Origin: Anaerobium acetethylicum
GTDB taxonomy: Bacteria > Bacillota > Clostridia > Lachnospirales > Lachnospiraceae
Reading direction: 5' to 3'
NCBI RefSeq assembly: GCF_900096945.1
Contig: NZ_FMKA01000004.1
Location: forward strand, 124,001-188,000
DNA length: 64,000 nucleotides
A program made the translations under genes and the position numbers. The notes below the pieces were generated by a model, which saw only the letters and a program-made list of their open reading frames with translations, was not told where the DNA came from and searched no databases. Numbering within the stretch: the first letter of the stretch is position 1; each line of letters begins with the position of its first letter. Below are positions 44,019 through 53,476 of this stretch, one piece after another.

Positions 44019-45131
44019 TTAGTTTGAAATTGTTAATCCTGTTTCTTTGTCGAATACATGAATCTTTTCAGGGTTAAGAGCAAGTTTGATTCTATCTCCG
44101 TTCCTTGCAGTTGTACGAGGATCTACTTTTGCTGTCATGTTGAAGCCTTCAACTTCGAAATGTAATAATACTTCCGCACCTAACATTTCATATACATTTA
44201 CAGTAGCCTGGATTACAGTGTTAGGGTTTGAAGAGATTACCATTTCTGAATCGCTTAAATCTTCAGGACGGATACCGAGAACAACTGTCTTGCCTGCATA
44301 GCCGCCAGCAATTACTTTTTTCGCTTTTGCAGGTGGAAGAAGAAGTGAGTAAGGTCCAACTTTAAGTGTTACGTTTTCTCCTGATACTTCGCATTTTGCA
44401 TCTAACATGTTCATCTGTGGTGATCCGATGAATCCTGCAACGAAAAGGTTGTTTGGTCTGTCATATAAGTTCTGTGGAGTGTCGATCTGCTGCGCAACAC
44501 CGTCTTTCATAACAACGATTCTTGTTCCGAGTGTCATAGCTTCTGTCTGATCATGTGTTACATAGATGATTGTAGTGCCTAATCTCTGATGTAATTTAGA
44601 GATTTCGATACGCATCTGTCCTCTTAATTTTGCATCTAAGTTTGATAAAGGTTCATCCATAAGGAATACTTTAGGATCACGAACGATAGCACGTCCCATA
44701 GCAACACGCTGTCTCTGTCCACCGGATAAAGCCTTTGGTTTACGGTCTAATAATGATGTAAGGTCAAGAATTTCTGCTGCGTCCCTAACCATTTTATCGA
44801 TCTGGTCTTTTGGCATTTTTCTAAGTTTAAGGCCGAATGCCATATTGTCATATACTGTCATATGAGGATATAACGCATAGTTCTGGAATACCATGGCGAT
44901 ATCTCTGTCTTTTGGTTCTACGTCGTTTACTACTCTGTCTCCGATTTTTAATTCGCCTGAAGTGATTTCTTCAAGACCAGCGATCATACGAAGTGTAGTT
45001 GATTTACCACATCCTGATGGTCCAACGAAGATGATGAATTCTTTGTCTGCGATTTCTAAGCTAAAATCCTTTACTGCCTGGAATCCATTAGGATAACTTT
45101 TGTTAATGTTAGTTAATGATAAACTTGCCAT
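44019..45131 (-). CDS. Sugar ABC transporter ATPase, MsmX/MalK/UgpC type, orphan
   Basis: 370-residue ATPase that energises carbohydrate importers. Walker A GPSGCGKST near 38, signature LSGGQRQRVAMGRA near 135, Walker B VFLMDEPLSNLD near 155, H-loop THDQTEAMT, and a C-terminal TOBE/regulatory domain from 240 on. It stands alone with its own terminator and no permease or binding protein nearby. In Firmicutes such ATPases (MsmX, MsiK) serve several sugar transporters, the likely role here. ATG at 45131 follows GGAGGAAG. Confidence 0.94.
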   Translation of the reverse strand: MASLSLTNINKSYPNGFQAVKDFSLEIADKEFIIFVGPSGCGKSTTLRMIAGLEEITSGELKIGDRVVNDVEPKDRDIAMVFQNYALYPHMTVYDNMAFGLKLRKMPKDQIDKMVRDAAEILDLTSLLDRKPKALSGGQRQRVAMGRAIVRDPKVFLMDEPLSNLDAKLRGQMRIEISKLHQRLGTTIIYVTHDQTEAMTLGTRIVVMKDGVAQQIDTPQNLYDRPNNLFVAGFIGSPQMNMLDAKCEVSGENVTLKVGPYSLLLPPAKAKKVIAGGYAGKTVVLGIRPEDLSDSEMVISSNPNTVIQATVNVYEMLGAEVLLHFEVEGFNMTAKVDPRTTARNGDRIKLALNPEKIHVFDKETGLTISN

Positions 45132-45377
45132 TTTTTACTTCCTCCTGATAAATGATTATTATATTATCTGCAGCCCGACTGCTTTTCTGTTCTGTTATCA
45201 CTATACATTAATTTAAGGATTCCCGCCATATTCCAGTTGCCCAAACTTTTTTTGAAACCCTTGTAAAATCTGCTTACACAAGATCTTCCGGTCTTCTTTT
45301 TATGGCAACCTGCCGAACCCTGCGAAAATTCCTATACAAGTTGTCCAAAACATCCTCCGATGAGCTCTCCTTCCTAA

Positions 45378-45866
45378 CAGGACGTGATACAAAACATGTT
45401 CATTCGCAGCGCGCTCTCGCTTAGATGAAGACGTAGTGGTACGTAAGGCCGCAAAGTACGCGGCCTAAGTACCAACGTCTTCATAAAGCTGCTCATTGAA
45501 TCATGTTTTGCATCACTGCGTGTTGGATGGCGAATGTGCTGATTGATGAAGCGGAATGTGGCACATAGGACCGCAAAATACGCGGCCTAAGTGCCAACGT
45601 CTTCATATCATAGGAAAGTTCGCCCTATGATATGAAAACCCTCCGGGGAATGTGCAGTCGGGCTTCTGGTATTTGATTGACTATCGTCAATCAGCCCTCC
45701 GCACTGCAAAGTGTTTTCGCCTTCAAGTTTTAAGTTAGTGGAGCTGATGCGGCGAAATCACTTTGTTCTAAAGTTGCTCATCAATTCATGTTTTGTATCA
45801 CTGCGTGCTAGCTGGCGAAAGTGCAACTTAACGAAGCGAAACTTTGTAAGAGGGGATTTGACACGC
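45378..45866. mobile_element. Mosaic of palindromic repeat elements
   Basis: Inverted relative to the copies at 1-1.8 kb and 32.6 kb. One full palindromic block lies at about 45385-45515. A second, hybrid block at about 45520-45625 shares only the central part (GTGCCAACGTCTTCAT) and is joined to unrelated hairpins. A third fragment (CATGTTTTGTATCACTGCGTGC) lies at about 45787. The far end, TTTGACAC at 45857, matches the terminal repeat of the solo element. No open frame of note. Confidence 0.75.
45602..45637. repeat. Perfect 13-bp-stem hairpin in the mosaic
   Basis: TTCATATCATAGG pairs with CCTATGATATGAA. A second nested hairpin lies at about 45653-45706 (GCAGT / ACTGC outside, TGATTGAC / GTCAATCA inside). 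Both lie within the rearranged repeat region. Confidence 0.75.
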
Positions 45867-45877
45867 TCCTATGAGAT

Positions 45878-45938
45878 AAAAAAACCGGCCCCCCCGCTCC
45901 GACAAAATGAATTGTTCGAACGGGGGCTCCGGTTTTTA
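45878..45938. terminator. Terminator of glnN
   Basis: AAAACCGGAGCCCCCGTTCGAACAA-type left arm pairs with a CGGAGCGGGGGGGCCGG right arm (bulged), flanked by A- and T-runs, so it works on either strand. Confidence 0.85.
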
Positions 45939-45998
45939 TTGATTTGCATCAGCTCAATTGTGCAGGACTCTGTCCAGCACAATTGAAGCTTCTCCTGC

Positions 45999-48119
45999 TT
46001 ATACTTCGAAAATAAGATCTCCATATGAAGGGAATGGCCAGAATGCTTTGTCTACAAGCATTTCAAGCTGATCGGCAGGATTTCTTAATTCTGCCATTGC
46101 TTTTGTAACTTCATCCCTGTAATAAGTTGCCTGTTTCTGGGAATCTCCTTCCATTTCTGCAGCGATTGCTGTAACATCCTGCAATTTTGAAAGAGCTACC
46201 TTCATGTCTGAAAGCAGGGCTGACACTTCAGTCAGGAGTTCGACCTGCACGCTGATATCTGCTGCATCGCATGCTGTCCTGATTGAATTGATTGAATTTG
46301 CAAGTTCTGTAGAGAACCTGATAACAGCAGGGATGATCTGTTTTGCTGCAATGTCGATCATTGCTCTTGCTTCTATATTGATTGCTTTTACATAAGCTTC
46401 ATACTGGATTTCCACGCGTGATTCCAGTTCTGCTTTTGTAAATACTTTGTGCTTTTCAAATAAAGCTACTGCCTTTTCTGTCTTGAGGGCAGGAATCGCA
46501 TCTACCATGCTTCTGAGGTTTGGAAGTCCTCTTCTTTCAGCTTCAGCTTCCCATTCTTTTGAATAGCCGTTTCCGCTGAATACAATTCTCTGATGTTCTG
46601 AAGCGTATTTCTTGATGAGGTCATGTACTGCTTCTTCAAAGTCCGTTGCTTTTTCAAGAATGTCTGCTGCTTCCTTGAATACGTCTGCAACGATTGTGTT
46701 GAGTACGATGTTAGGGGATGCAACTGAATCTGAGGAACCGACCATACGGAATTCGAATTTATTTCCAGTAAAGGCAAATGGTGAAGTACGGTTTCTGTCT
46801 GTAGCATCTTTCGCAAGATCCGGAAGGCTCCTTACGCCTGTATCAAGCTTGCCTTTCTGGATGCTGCTTGTTGCTTCGCCTGTGCTGATCAGCTGTGAAA
46901 GTACATCTTCAAGCTGCTCTCCAAGGAAGATTGAAATGATTGCAGGAGGCGCTTCATCGGCTCCGAGCCTGAGGTCATTTCCTACGCATGCTGCTGATTC
47001 ACGAAGAAGGTCTGCATGCAAATCTACCGCTTTCATGATTGCTGTCAGAACGAAAAGGAACTGGATGTTTTCATGAGGAGTCTTTCCAGGTTCCAGTAAG
47101 TTGATTCCGTCATCAGTAGTGATTGACCAGTTGTTGTGCTTTCCTGATCCGTTAACGCCTGCAAACGGTTTTTCATGAAGAATACATTTAAGGCCATGGC
47201 GGCTTGCCACTTTCTTCATTGTTTCCATTGTAAGCTGATTGTGATCAACTGCAAGATTTGCCTGGCCATAGATTGGCGCAAGCTCATGCTGTGCAGGTGC
47301 TACTTCATTATGCTGTGTCTTTGCAGTCACGCCGAGCTTCCATAATTCCTTATCAAGGTCTTTCATGTAGGCACCGACACGTTCTCTGATGATGCCAAAG
47401 TAATGTGTCTCAAGTTCCTGTCCTTTTGGAGGCATTGCTCCGAACAAAGTACGACCTGTAAAAATAAGATCTTTTCTCTTTAAGAATTTTTCCTTATCTA
47501 CAAGGAAGTATTCCTGTTCCGGTCCTACTGAAGGAGTTACGCGTTTTGAAGTCGTGTTTCCAAACAGTCTGAGGATACGGAGTGCCTGCTTGTCGATTGC
47601 CTGCATGGATCTCAGAAGAGGAGTCTTCTTATCTAATGCTTCGCCTGTATAGGAGCAGAATGCTGTAGGGATGCAAAGGGTCTTTCCGATTGCTCCTTCT
47701 CTGATAAATGCAGGTGAAGTGCAGTCCCATGCTGTATATCCGCGGGCTTCGAATGTTGCCCTTAATCCGCCTGAAGGGAAAGAAGAAGCATCCGGTTCGC
47801 CTTTGATCAATTCTTTTCCAGAAAATTCCATCATTACTTTTCCGTTTGCTTTCGGAGCTGAAATGAATGCATCCTGCTTTTCAGCAGTGATATTAGTCAG
47901 CGGCTGGAACCAGTGGCTATAATGTGTAGCTCCTTTTTCAATTGCCCAGTCCATCATGGCATTTGCCACAACGTCTGCTGTCATAGGATCAAGTTCCTCG
48001 CCAGTCTCAATTGTCTTCCTAAGCTGCTGATACACTTTTTTAGGTAAGTGTTCCGCCATTACTGCATCATTAAATACATTCTGTCCAAAGACCTCTGTTA
48101 CATTAAATGTTTCGCTCAT
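45999..48119 (-). CDS. glnN: Glutamine synthetase type III
   Basis: 706-residue enzyme that makes glutamine from glutamate, ammonia and ATP; the length and sequence are those of GSIII, not the 440-residue type I. Landmarks are [12 protein letters not shown] near 60, EQEYFLVD near 215, [19 protein letters not shown] near 265, [10 protein letters not shown] near 322 and the extended C-terminal region typical of this type. ATG at 48119 has GGAATGGGAAG upstream. The gene is single, with a leader that contains a terminator-like hairpin about 120 nt before the start. Confidence 0.96.
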   Translation of the reverse strand: MSETFNVTEVFGQNVFNDAVMAEHLPKKVYQQLRKTIETGEELDPMTADVVANAMMDWAIEKGATHYSHWFQPLTNITAEKQDAFISAPKANGKVMMEFSGKELIKGEPDASSFPSGGLRATFEARGYTAWDCTSPAFIREGAIGKTLCIPTAFCSYTGEALDKKTPLLRSMQAIDKQALRILRLFGNTTSKRVTPSVGPEQEYFLVDKEKFLKRKDLIFTGRTLFGAMPPKGQELETHYFGIIRERVGAYMKDLDKELWKLGVTAKTQHNEVAPAQHELAPIYGQANLAVDHNQLTMETMKKVASRHGLKCILHEKPFAGVNGSGKHNNWSITTDDGINLLEPGKTPHENIQFLFVLTAIMKAVDLHADLLRESAACVGNDLRLGADEAPPAIISIFLGEQLEDVLSQLISTGEATSSIQKGKLDTGVRSLPDLAKDATDRNRTSPFAFTGNKFEFRMVGSSDSVASPNIVLNTIVADVFKEAADILEKATDFEEAVHDLIKKYASEHQRIVFSGNGYSKEWEAEAERRGLPNLRSMVDAIPALKTEKAVALFEKHKVFTKAELESRVEIQYEAYVKAINIEARAMIDIAAKQIIPAVIRFSTELANSINSIRTACDAADISVQVELLTEVSALLSDMKVALSKLQDVTAIAAEMEGDSQKQATYYRDEVTKAMAELRNPADQLEMLVDKAFWPFPSYGDLIFEV

Positions 48120-48233
48120 ATCTTCCCATTCCTTTCAATACTGATTCATCTGGCTAGTTCCAACCGTACTGATTTCACAGACCACATAACCATAGTATAC
48201 ACCATAAACAACAAGAAATCATAAATAAATGTG

Positions 48234-48270
48234 CATAAAAAAGGGCAGTCCTCTCGATTGGAACGCCCTT
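48234..48270 (-). terminator. Terminator-like hairpin in the glnN leader
   Basis: AAGGGCGTTCC pairs with GGACTGCCCTT (one mismatch, one wobble) around eight bases and is followed by TTTTTTT on the minus strand. No leftward gene precedes it, so it would attenuate transcription into glnN from the upstream promoter. Confidence 0.7.
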
Positions 48271-48323
48271 GTTCTTCTTAGTTTTACTTTATAAGTCGGG
48301 AACCTTAATTCCACTCTTCCTAT

Positions 48324-48352
48324 AAGATACATTAATATTTTCTAAAATGCAA
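48324..48352 (-). promoter_or_regulatory. Candidate upstream promoter of glnN
   Basis: TTGCAT, a 17-bp spacer and TATCTT on the minus strand, about 55 nt before the leader hairpin. A second, weaker candidate (ATGATT-17-TATACT, 48194-48222) lies after the hairpin. Confidence 0.45.
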
Positions 48353-48532
48353 GAAAAAAATTTCACTTAAAAATCTTTATGCAACTTATATACTTTTCAA
48401 GAAATCGGCGAGCTGCTTTTGAACATAAAAACGTAACTGTTCACCTACTTGTTAACACCATGTGTTTTTATGTGTACCGGGAAGCAAAAGTCAAAGGAAA
48501 TCCGCCGTTCATCCACTTCATACTTTTTTCAT

Positions 48533-48561
48533 TTGATTTTGACAGGCAAACCCTATATAAT
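48533..48561 (+). promoter_or_regulatory. Promoter for yesL
   Basis: TTGATT, a 17-bp spacer and TATAAT. Another pair (TTGACC-16-TATAAT, 48626-48653) is closer but would start transcription inside the ribosome binding site. Confidence 0.55.
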
Positions 48562-48667
48562 TAAATACCAGATAGGTTGCAGACTTTCAGAACTGCCTTC
48601 CCCTGTCCGGTGGGCAAGATACCTTTTGACCCCAACATCATACTATATATAATGAAAGAGGTTAGAT

Positions 48668-49333
48668 ATGAACAATTTATTCAGCATGGATAACAAATTT
48701 TTCACTTTCATGAATAAGGTTGCCGATTTGATAATCCTGAATATTTTATGGCTTATTTGCTGCATCCCGATTGTGACTGCCGGCGCATCCACAACAGCGC
48801 TCTTTTACTCGACAATCAAGCTGGTCAGAGGCGAGGAATCCTATGTGTCAAAGGATTTTTTCAAATCCTTCAGAGAAAACCTCAAACAGGGCATCCTGAT
48901 CTGGCTGATTATGCTGCTTGCGGGACTGATCATCGGAGCTGATTTTTATATACTGTATGTCTCTGACATCTCTTATAAAATTTATATCCTTCCCGTATTC
49001 CTATTCATTGCCCTTATTTATTATATCATTCTGCTTTATATTTTTCCGCTGCTTTCAAAGTTCGAGAACACTACAAAAAACATGTTTAAGAACGCGCTCC
49101 TTATCGGAATCAGAAATCTTCCTCTGACGATCCTTCTGGGAATCTTCACAGGGATCATTGCTGTGACAGCCTATATATTCGTTGCTTTGATTCCTCTCTG
49201 GCTTTTCCTCGGAGTAGCTCTGGCAGCATATCTGGCTTCCTTCATCTATTCGAAAATATTTGAAAAGATTATCCTTTCAAATGATGAAGCTGATAAGGAT
49301 GACAAAGAAGGACAGGATGATAAAACAGAGTAA
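48668..49333 (+). CDS. YesL family membrane protein
   Basis: 221-residue integral membrane protein of the YesL/DUF624 family. The starting NKVADLIILNILWLICCIPIVTAGASTTALFY is the family hallmark, followed by four more membrane helices and an acidic cytoplasmic tail (DEADKDDKEGQDD). YesL proteins often sit beside carbohydrate uptake genes, but none is adjacent here. ATG at 48668 follows AGAGGT. Its role is not established. Confidence 0.9.
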   Translation: MNNLFSMDNKFFTFMNKVADLIILNILWLICCIPIVTAGASTTALFYSTIKLVRGEESYVSKDFFKSFRENLKQGILIWLIMLLAGLIIGADFYILYVSDISYKIYILPVFLFIALIYYIILLYIFPLLSKFENTTKNMFKNALLIGIRNLPLTILLGIFTGIIAVTAYIFVALIPLWLFLGVALAAYLASFIYSKIFEKIILSNDEADKDDKEGQDDKTE

Positions 49334-49368
49334 TCGTTAACAGAAACAGGACATTTTCCCTGTTCGGT

Positions 49369-49418
49369 AAAAAGAAGATGCAGGCGGTCGACAGACTGCC
49401 TGCATCTTCTTTTTTATT
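49369..49418. terminator. Bidirectional terminator between yesL and the DUF1002 gene
   Basis: AAGAAGATGCAGGC pairs with GCCTGCATCTTCTT, flanked by A- and T-runs. Confidence 0.93.
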
Positions 49419-49456
49419 TTTTCTCTGATCAGAAATCTCTGGTTTCCAGTCCAGCC

Positions 49457-50413
49457 CTACAGGCTTTCGAAAAATTTCACGATTGCATCCACTAATTTCG
49501 AAAAGAAATTTCCTATTTTCTCCATAATTCCATCCGTGTCGACATTCAGGTCTGAAAGCCTGTCATAGAGCTCCTTCGCCTGATTTTTTATGGCATCGAT
49601 GTCCAGATCCAGGCCGCTGATCTTATCCATCAGGCTTATGATCTTATCGATATCCGCATCCGACAATTCAATGTTCAGCTCTTCTGCGCCTTTCTTGATT
49701 GCGTCCCTGATCTCCTCTTCGGAATCCAGATTATTTTCAATCACCTGCTGCTTGATCAGGGCAATCAGCTCCTCGACCTTGTCCGAATCCCCAATGGAAT
49801 CGGCCAGCTCTCCTGTGACTACAAGCTCGTTAGTTGCGGCGTCCATGCTTTCCTGGGAAATCTCCTCGCCTGTCATAACGCTGTATGCCTTCATGGCACC
49901 TACAAGCGCCGCCGTTCCTGTTATGGAAAACGGGCCGGCCACGGTGATATCCGCATCCTCAAGACCTGCCGTAATAAGAGCATTCCGGTACATTCCCGTC
50001 GTGCAGTAGGAGATGTTTTTTGTCGTGACCACCACTCCATGCCCTGCCTCACGCTTCTCGACAAGTACCGATGAAAGGGATCTGGTTCCGATTACGTCAG
50101 CTGCTACGTAATCGCCGAGAAATGCATGTTCCTCTTCGTTTGTAATGGTAATCACATCATATCCGCTGAGGTCTGCACCCGAAAGTCCTAATAGGTCAAG
50201 GACCACAGCCTTCTCGCTTTCCTTCAGATCTGCACCCAATGCCAGAAATGGTCTGGATTCCTCTGTGTTTTCCGAAGCCACCGCCGTCTCCTCAGCCGCT
50301 TCTGTATTCTCTCCCTGGGCAAATACAGGCATGCATGCCATCATAAACATAATCGCTGCAAGCGCCGTGGAAACTGTCCTTTTTTTCATTTTTCCTATTC
50401 TGTATTTCTTCAT
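49457..50413 (-). CDS. Secreted DUF1002 family protein
   Basis: 318 residues. A basic, hydrophobic signal peptide (MKKRTVSTALAAIMFMMACMPVFAQG) precedes an acidic linker. The body matches the DUF1002 (YpuA-like) family: VITITNEEEHAFLGDYV near 90 and GAADITVAGPFSITGTAALVG-like segment (ADITVAGPFSITGTAALVGA) near 155. The C-terminus is helical with repeated short amphipathic units. The ATG at 50413 overlaps the upstream stop by four bases (ATGA), so translation is coupled to the hydrolase gene. Function unknown. Confidence 0.85.
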   Translation of the reverse strand: MKKYRIGKMKKRTVSTALAAIMFMMACMPVFAQGENTEAAEETAVASENTEESRPFLALGADLKESEKAVVLDLLGLSGADLSGYDVITITNEEEHAFLGDYVAADVIGTRSLSSVLVEKREAGHGVVVTTKNISYCTTGMYRNALITAGLEDADITVAGPFSITGTAALVGAMKAYSVMTGEEISQESMDAATNELVVTGELADSIGDSDKVEELIALIKQQVIENNLDSEEEIRDAIKKGAEELNIELSDADIDKIISLMDKISGLDLDIDAIKNQAKELYDRLSDLNVDTDGIMEKIGNFFSKLVDAIVKFFESL

Positions 50414-51363
50414 TTTCCTGCGTCCTCCTGTGCTCTGGTTATGTGTCCTTCCAGCCATTCATATATGCCGTTATAGACTATTTCTTTATTCGTCTCATTC
50501 AAAATCTCATGACGGGCACCCTCATACAGCCTGATCGAAATATCTTTCATCCCGGTCCCTGCAAATCTTCTGTATGCCCTTTCGACGCCCTTTCCGAATT
50601 CTCCCACGGGATCATCTTTTCCCGACAGGAATATTACCGGAAGGCTTTTAGGCATCTGTTCAAGATTTTTCTTCTTCTTTATATAGAGCATCTGCCTAAA
50701 CATATCACGATAAGCGCTCAAAGTAAATATGAAACCACATTTCTCATTTGCCAGATACCATTCTACAATGCTTTCATCTGTGGTAAGCCAGTCTGCCCTG
50801 GTTCTGGAAGGCATGAATCTGCTGTTGTTGCTGTCGAAAGCAAGCTTGTTGATAAAAGGACTCCTGTATCTGGGACCTTTGGCTGTTTCAATCATCCGGG
50901 TTATGATAATGCCAAACCAGAGCATGAAATCCGGCTGATCCGCAGTCCCCGACAGGATGGCTCCGTTTATCTCTCCACCATATTTCGTTATGAATATTCT
51001 GGTCAGGAAAGATCCCATGCTATGGCCAATGAGAAAATACGGCACTGAAGGATACTGTTTTTTTGTCATTTTCATGAGGGTATGCATGTCGCCAATTACA
51101 AAATCATTCCCTCTTCTGTCTGCAAAAAATCCGAGATCATCCATGGTCCTTATTGACCCGCCGTGGCCAAGATGGTCATTTCCGACTGCAAGAATGCCTT
51201 TTTCTGCCATATATTCTGCAAATCCGTCATATCTGTCAAGAAATTCTGCCATTCCGTGGGAAATCTGCAGCACCGCTCTTATTTCCACGTCCGGAATCCA
51301 CCTGATTCCGTGGATTTTTGTAAGACCGTCCATTGAGTCATAAAAGAATTCTTCTTTTTTCAT
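50410..51363 (-). CDS. Alpha/beta hydrolase, monoacylglycerol-lipase-like
   Basis: 317-residue hydrolase of the serine-aminopeptidase S33 / lysophospholipase group. Catalytic residues: Ser in GHSMGS near 115, Asp in LSGKDDPVG near 250, His in GARHEILNE near 285; HGMAEFLDRYDGFAEYM near 36-52 is typical of the family. No signal peptide. ATG at 51363 follows GGGAGG. Probably acts on lipid or short ester substrates; substrate not readable. Confidence 0.9.
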   Translation of the reverse strand: MKKEEFFYDSMDGLTKIHGIRWIPDVEIRAVLQISHGMAEFLDRYDGFAEYMAEKGILAVGNDHLGHGGSIRTMDDLGFFADRRGNDFVIGDMHTLMKMTKKQYPSVPYFLIGHSMGSFLTRIFITKYGGEINGAILSGTADQPDFMLWFGIIITRMIETAKGPRYRSPFINKLAFDSNNSRFMPSRTRADWLTTDESIVEWYLANEKCGFIFTLSAYRDMFRQMLYIKKKKNLEQMPKSLPVIFLSGKDDPVGEFGKGVERAYRRFAGTGMKDISIRLYEGARHEILNETNKEIVYNGIYEWLEGHITRAQEDAGK

Positions 51364-51472
51364 CCGTCATCCTCCCATCTGTTTCTGTCTCTGTTATTAT
51401 ACCCCGACCGCCTTCGTTTTACATTATTTTTTTGTTCCGTACAAAGGACATGCCAACTACCCAAAGGCTGTA

Positions 51473-51486
51473 TTCTATGTTACAAT
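51473..51486 (+). promoter_or_regulatory. Extended -10 promoter of pyk
   Basis: TGT-TACAAT (51481-51486) with a weak -35, about 120 nt before the pyk start. Confidence 0.5.
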
Positions 51487-51608
51487 GAAGGCAAATTTGA
51501 TATCCATTTGAATTTTATCAAATCCCCAATTACAGCAATCTGTTAAACTCATTCAATCGCGGGGATTGTATCAACTACTTACCTATTCAAAGAAAGAGAG
51601 CTACTATC

Positions 51609-53378
51609 ATGAGAAAAACAAAGATTATATGTACCTTAGGCCCTTCAGTACGAGATGATGCCACGCTAAGGGAACTTATGCTTTCAGGCATGAATATCGC
51701 CCGTATCAACTTTTCACACGGCACCTATGCCGAACATAAAAAGGCACTTGACCAGGTTACAAAGCTTCGTGAAGAGCTGAATCTTCCGATTGCAACTCTT
51801 TTAGATACCAAGGGACCTGAGGTCCGCATCAAATCTTTTAAAGAAGGAAAAGTCGAACTCAAAAAAGGACAGACTTTCATTCTCACAACACGAGAAATAG
51901 AAGGCGATTCCTCCATCGTTTCTCTCACTTATCCTAATTTAGTAAACGACGTTCATGTTGGCTCCACGATCCTCATAGATGACGGCCTCATTGAAATGAC
52001 CGTAACAGGCATAAAGGATTCCGATATCATATGCGAAGTCCAGAACAACGGATTCATTTCCAATAACAAAGGCGTAAATGTACCAGGCGTAAACCTTTCC
52101 ATGCCTTTCATCAGCCCAAAAGACAGGGAAGACATTATCTGGGGAATCCAGCATGATTTCGACTTCGTTGCAGCTTCCTTCACGCGAAGCGCCGACGACA
52201 TCCTCGAAATACGAAAGATTTTCAGCGAATATAACTGCAATACGGTAAACATCATTGCAAAAATCGAAAATCTGCAGGGCGTCGACAACATCGATGAAAT
52301 AATCCGCGTATCCGACGGAATCATGATCGCCCGCGGCGACATGGGCGTTGAAATCCCTCTTGAAGATGTTCCAGTTATCCAGAAGATGATCATCAAAAAA
52401 GTCTACAATGCCGGAAAACAGGTTATCACGGCAACTCAGATGCTGGATTCCATGATGAAGAACCCGCGTCCGACACGAGCAGAGGCTACCGACGTTGCCA
52501 ATGCGATCTATGACGGAACAAGTGCCATCATGCTTTCAGGCGAGACTGCTGCCGGACAATATCCTGTAGAAGCCCTCAAGACCATGGTTAAAATAGCGAA
52601 ACGAGCAGAAAGCGACATCAACCTCGCTGCCCGGTTCAAATTAAGGGAAAGCCTCGATAATCCTGACGTTACGAATGCAATCTCCCATGCGACCTGCACT
52701 ACGGCACATGACCTGAATGCTTCCGCCATCGTCACCTTAACACACTCAGGAAAGACAGCGCGCATGGTCTCCAAATACCGCCCAATCTGCCCGATTATCG
52801 GCTGCAGCCCTAACGCGAAGGTATGCCGCCAGCTGAATCTTTCCTGGGGGGTTACGCCGCTCCTGATCAACGAAGAAAGCAACTCCGACGAATTATTCGA
52901 CCACGCTATCGACGCTGCTGAAAAAGCTGGTCTTGTGAAGGCTGGCGAAATCACTGTCATCACTGCCGGAGTTCCTCTTGGCATATCAGGTACTACAAAC
53001 ATTATCAAGGTTCAGGTCGTTGGACATGTCCTGCTGAAAGGAATCGGCGTGACGGAACCTACTGTCTGCGCAAGGCTCTGTGTGTGCAAAACCGCCGAAG
53101 AGGCAAAGGAAGCCTTTTTACCCGGAGATATTCTGGTGATTCCAGAAACCTCCAATGAACTCATGAGCCAGCTCAAGCATGCCAGCGGAATCATCACGGA
53201 AGCTGATGGGACAAACTCCCATGCAGCGGTGGTCGGCTTAAGCCTTGATATCCCGGTCATCATCGGTGCTGTCAATGCAACGAAAATCTTAAAAAGCGGT
53301 GCTTTCGTCACGATGGACCCGAACAGGGGAATCGTATTCTGTAACACTAACAAAGAACCGGCAAAGAAGGACAAATAG
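51609..53378 (+). CDS. pyk: Pyruvate kinase with C-terminal PEP-utilising-like domain
   Basis: Makes pyruvate and ATP from phosphoenolpyruvate and ADP. The 589 residues are the long Bacillus/clostridial form: barrel and B domain to about 350 (TKIICTLGPS, RINFSHG, the catalytic Lys in IIAKIENLQG near 219, ARGDMGVE), the allosteric C domain to about 470, and an extra domain of about 110 residues with TNSHAAVVGLSLDIPVI, related to the phosphohistidine domain of PEP-utilising enzymes. Rightward single gene with its own promoter and terminator. Confidence 0.96.
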   Translation: MRKTKIICTLGPSVRDDATLRELMLSGMNIARINFSHGTYAEHKKALDQVTKLREELNLPIATLLDTKGPEVRIKSFKEGKVELKKGQTFILTTREIEGDSSIVSLTYPNLVNDVHVGSTILIDDGLIEMTVTGIKDSDIICEVQNNGFISNNKGVNVPGVNLSMPFISPKDREDIIWGIQHDFDFVAASFTRSADDILEIRKIFSEYNCNTVNIIAKIENLQGVDNIDEIIRVSDGIMIARGDMGVEIPLEDVPVIQKMIIKKVYNAGKQVITATQMLDSMMKNPRPTRAEATDVANAIYDGTSAIMLSGETAAGQYPVEALKTMVKIAKRAESDINLAARFKLRESLDNPDVTNAISHATCTTAHDLNASAIVTLTHSGKTARMVSKYRPICPIIGCSPNAKVCRQLNLSWGVTPLLINEESNSDELFDHAIDAAEKAGLVKAGEITVITAGVPLGISGTTNIIKVQVVGHVLLKGIGVTEPTVCARLCVCKTAEEAKEAFLPGDILVIPETSNELMSQLKHASGIITEADGTNSHAAVVGLSLDIPVIIGAVNATKILKSGAFVTMDPNRGIVFCNTNKEPAKKDK

Positions 53379-53424
53379 TCCGCTTTTCAAAAAACGGCTG
53401 CAGAATAAATCACCTATAATAGAA

Positions 53425-53462
53425 CAAAAAATGGACTCCTATATGCTGAGTCCATTTTTTTA
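53425..53462. terminator. Bidirectional terminator between pyk and the alcohol dehydrogenase gene
   Basis: AAAAAATGGACTC pairs with GAGTCCATTTTTT around a short loop. Confidence 0.92.
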
Positions 53463-53476
53463 TTCAAGTTTATTTT

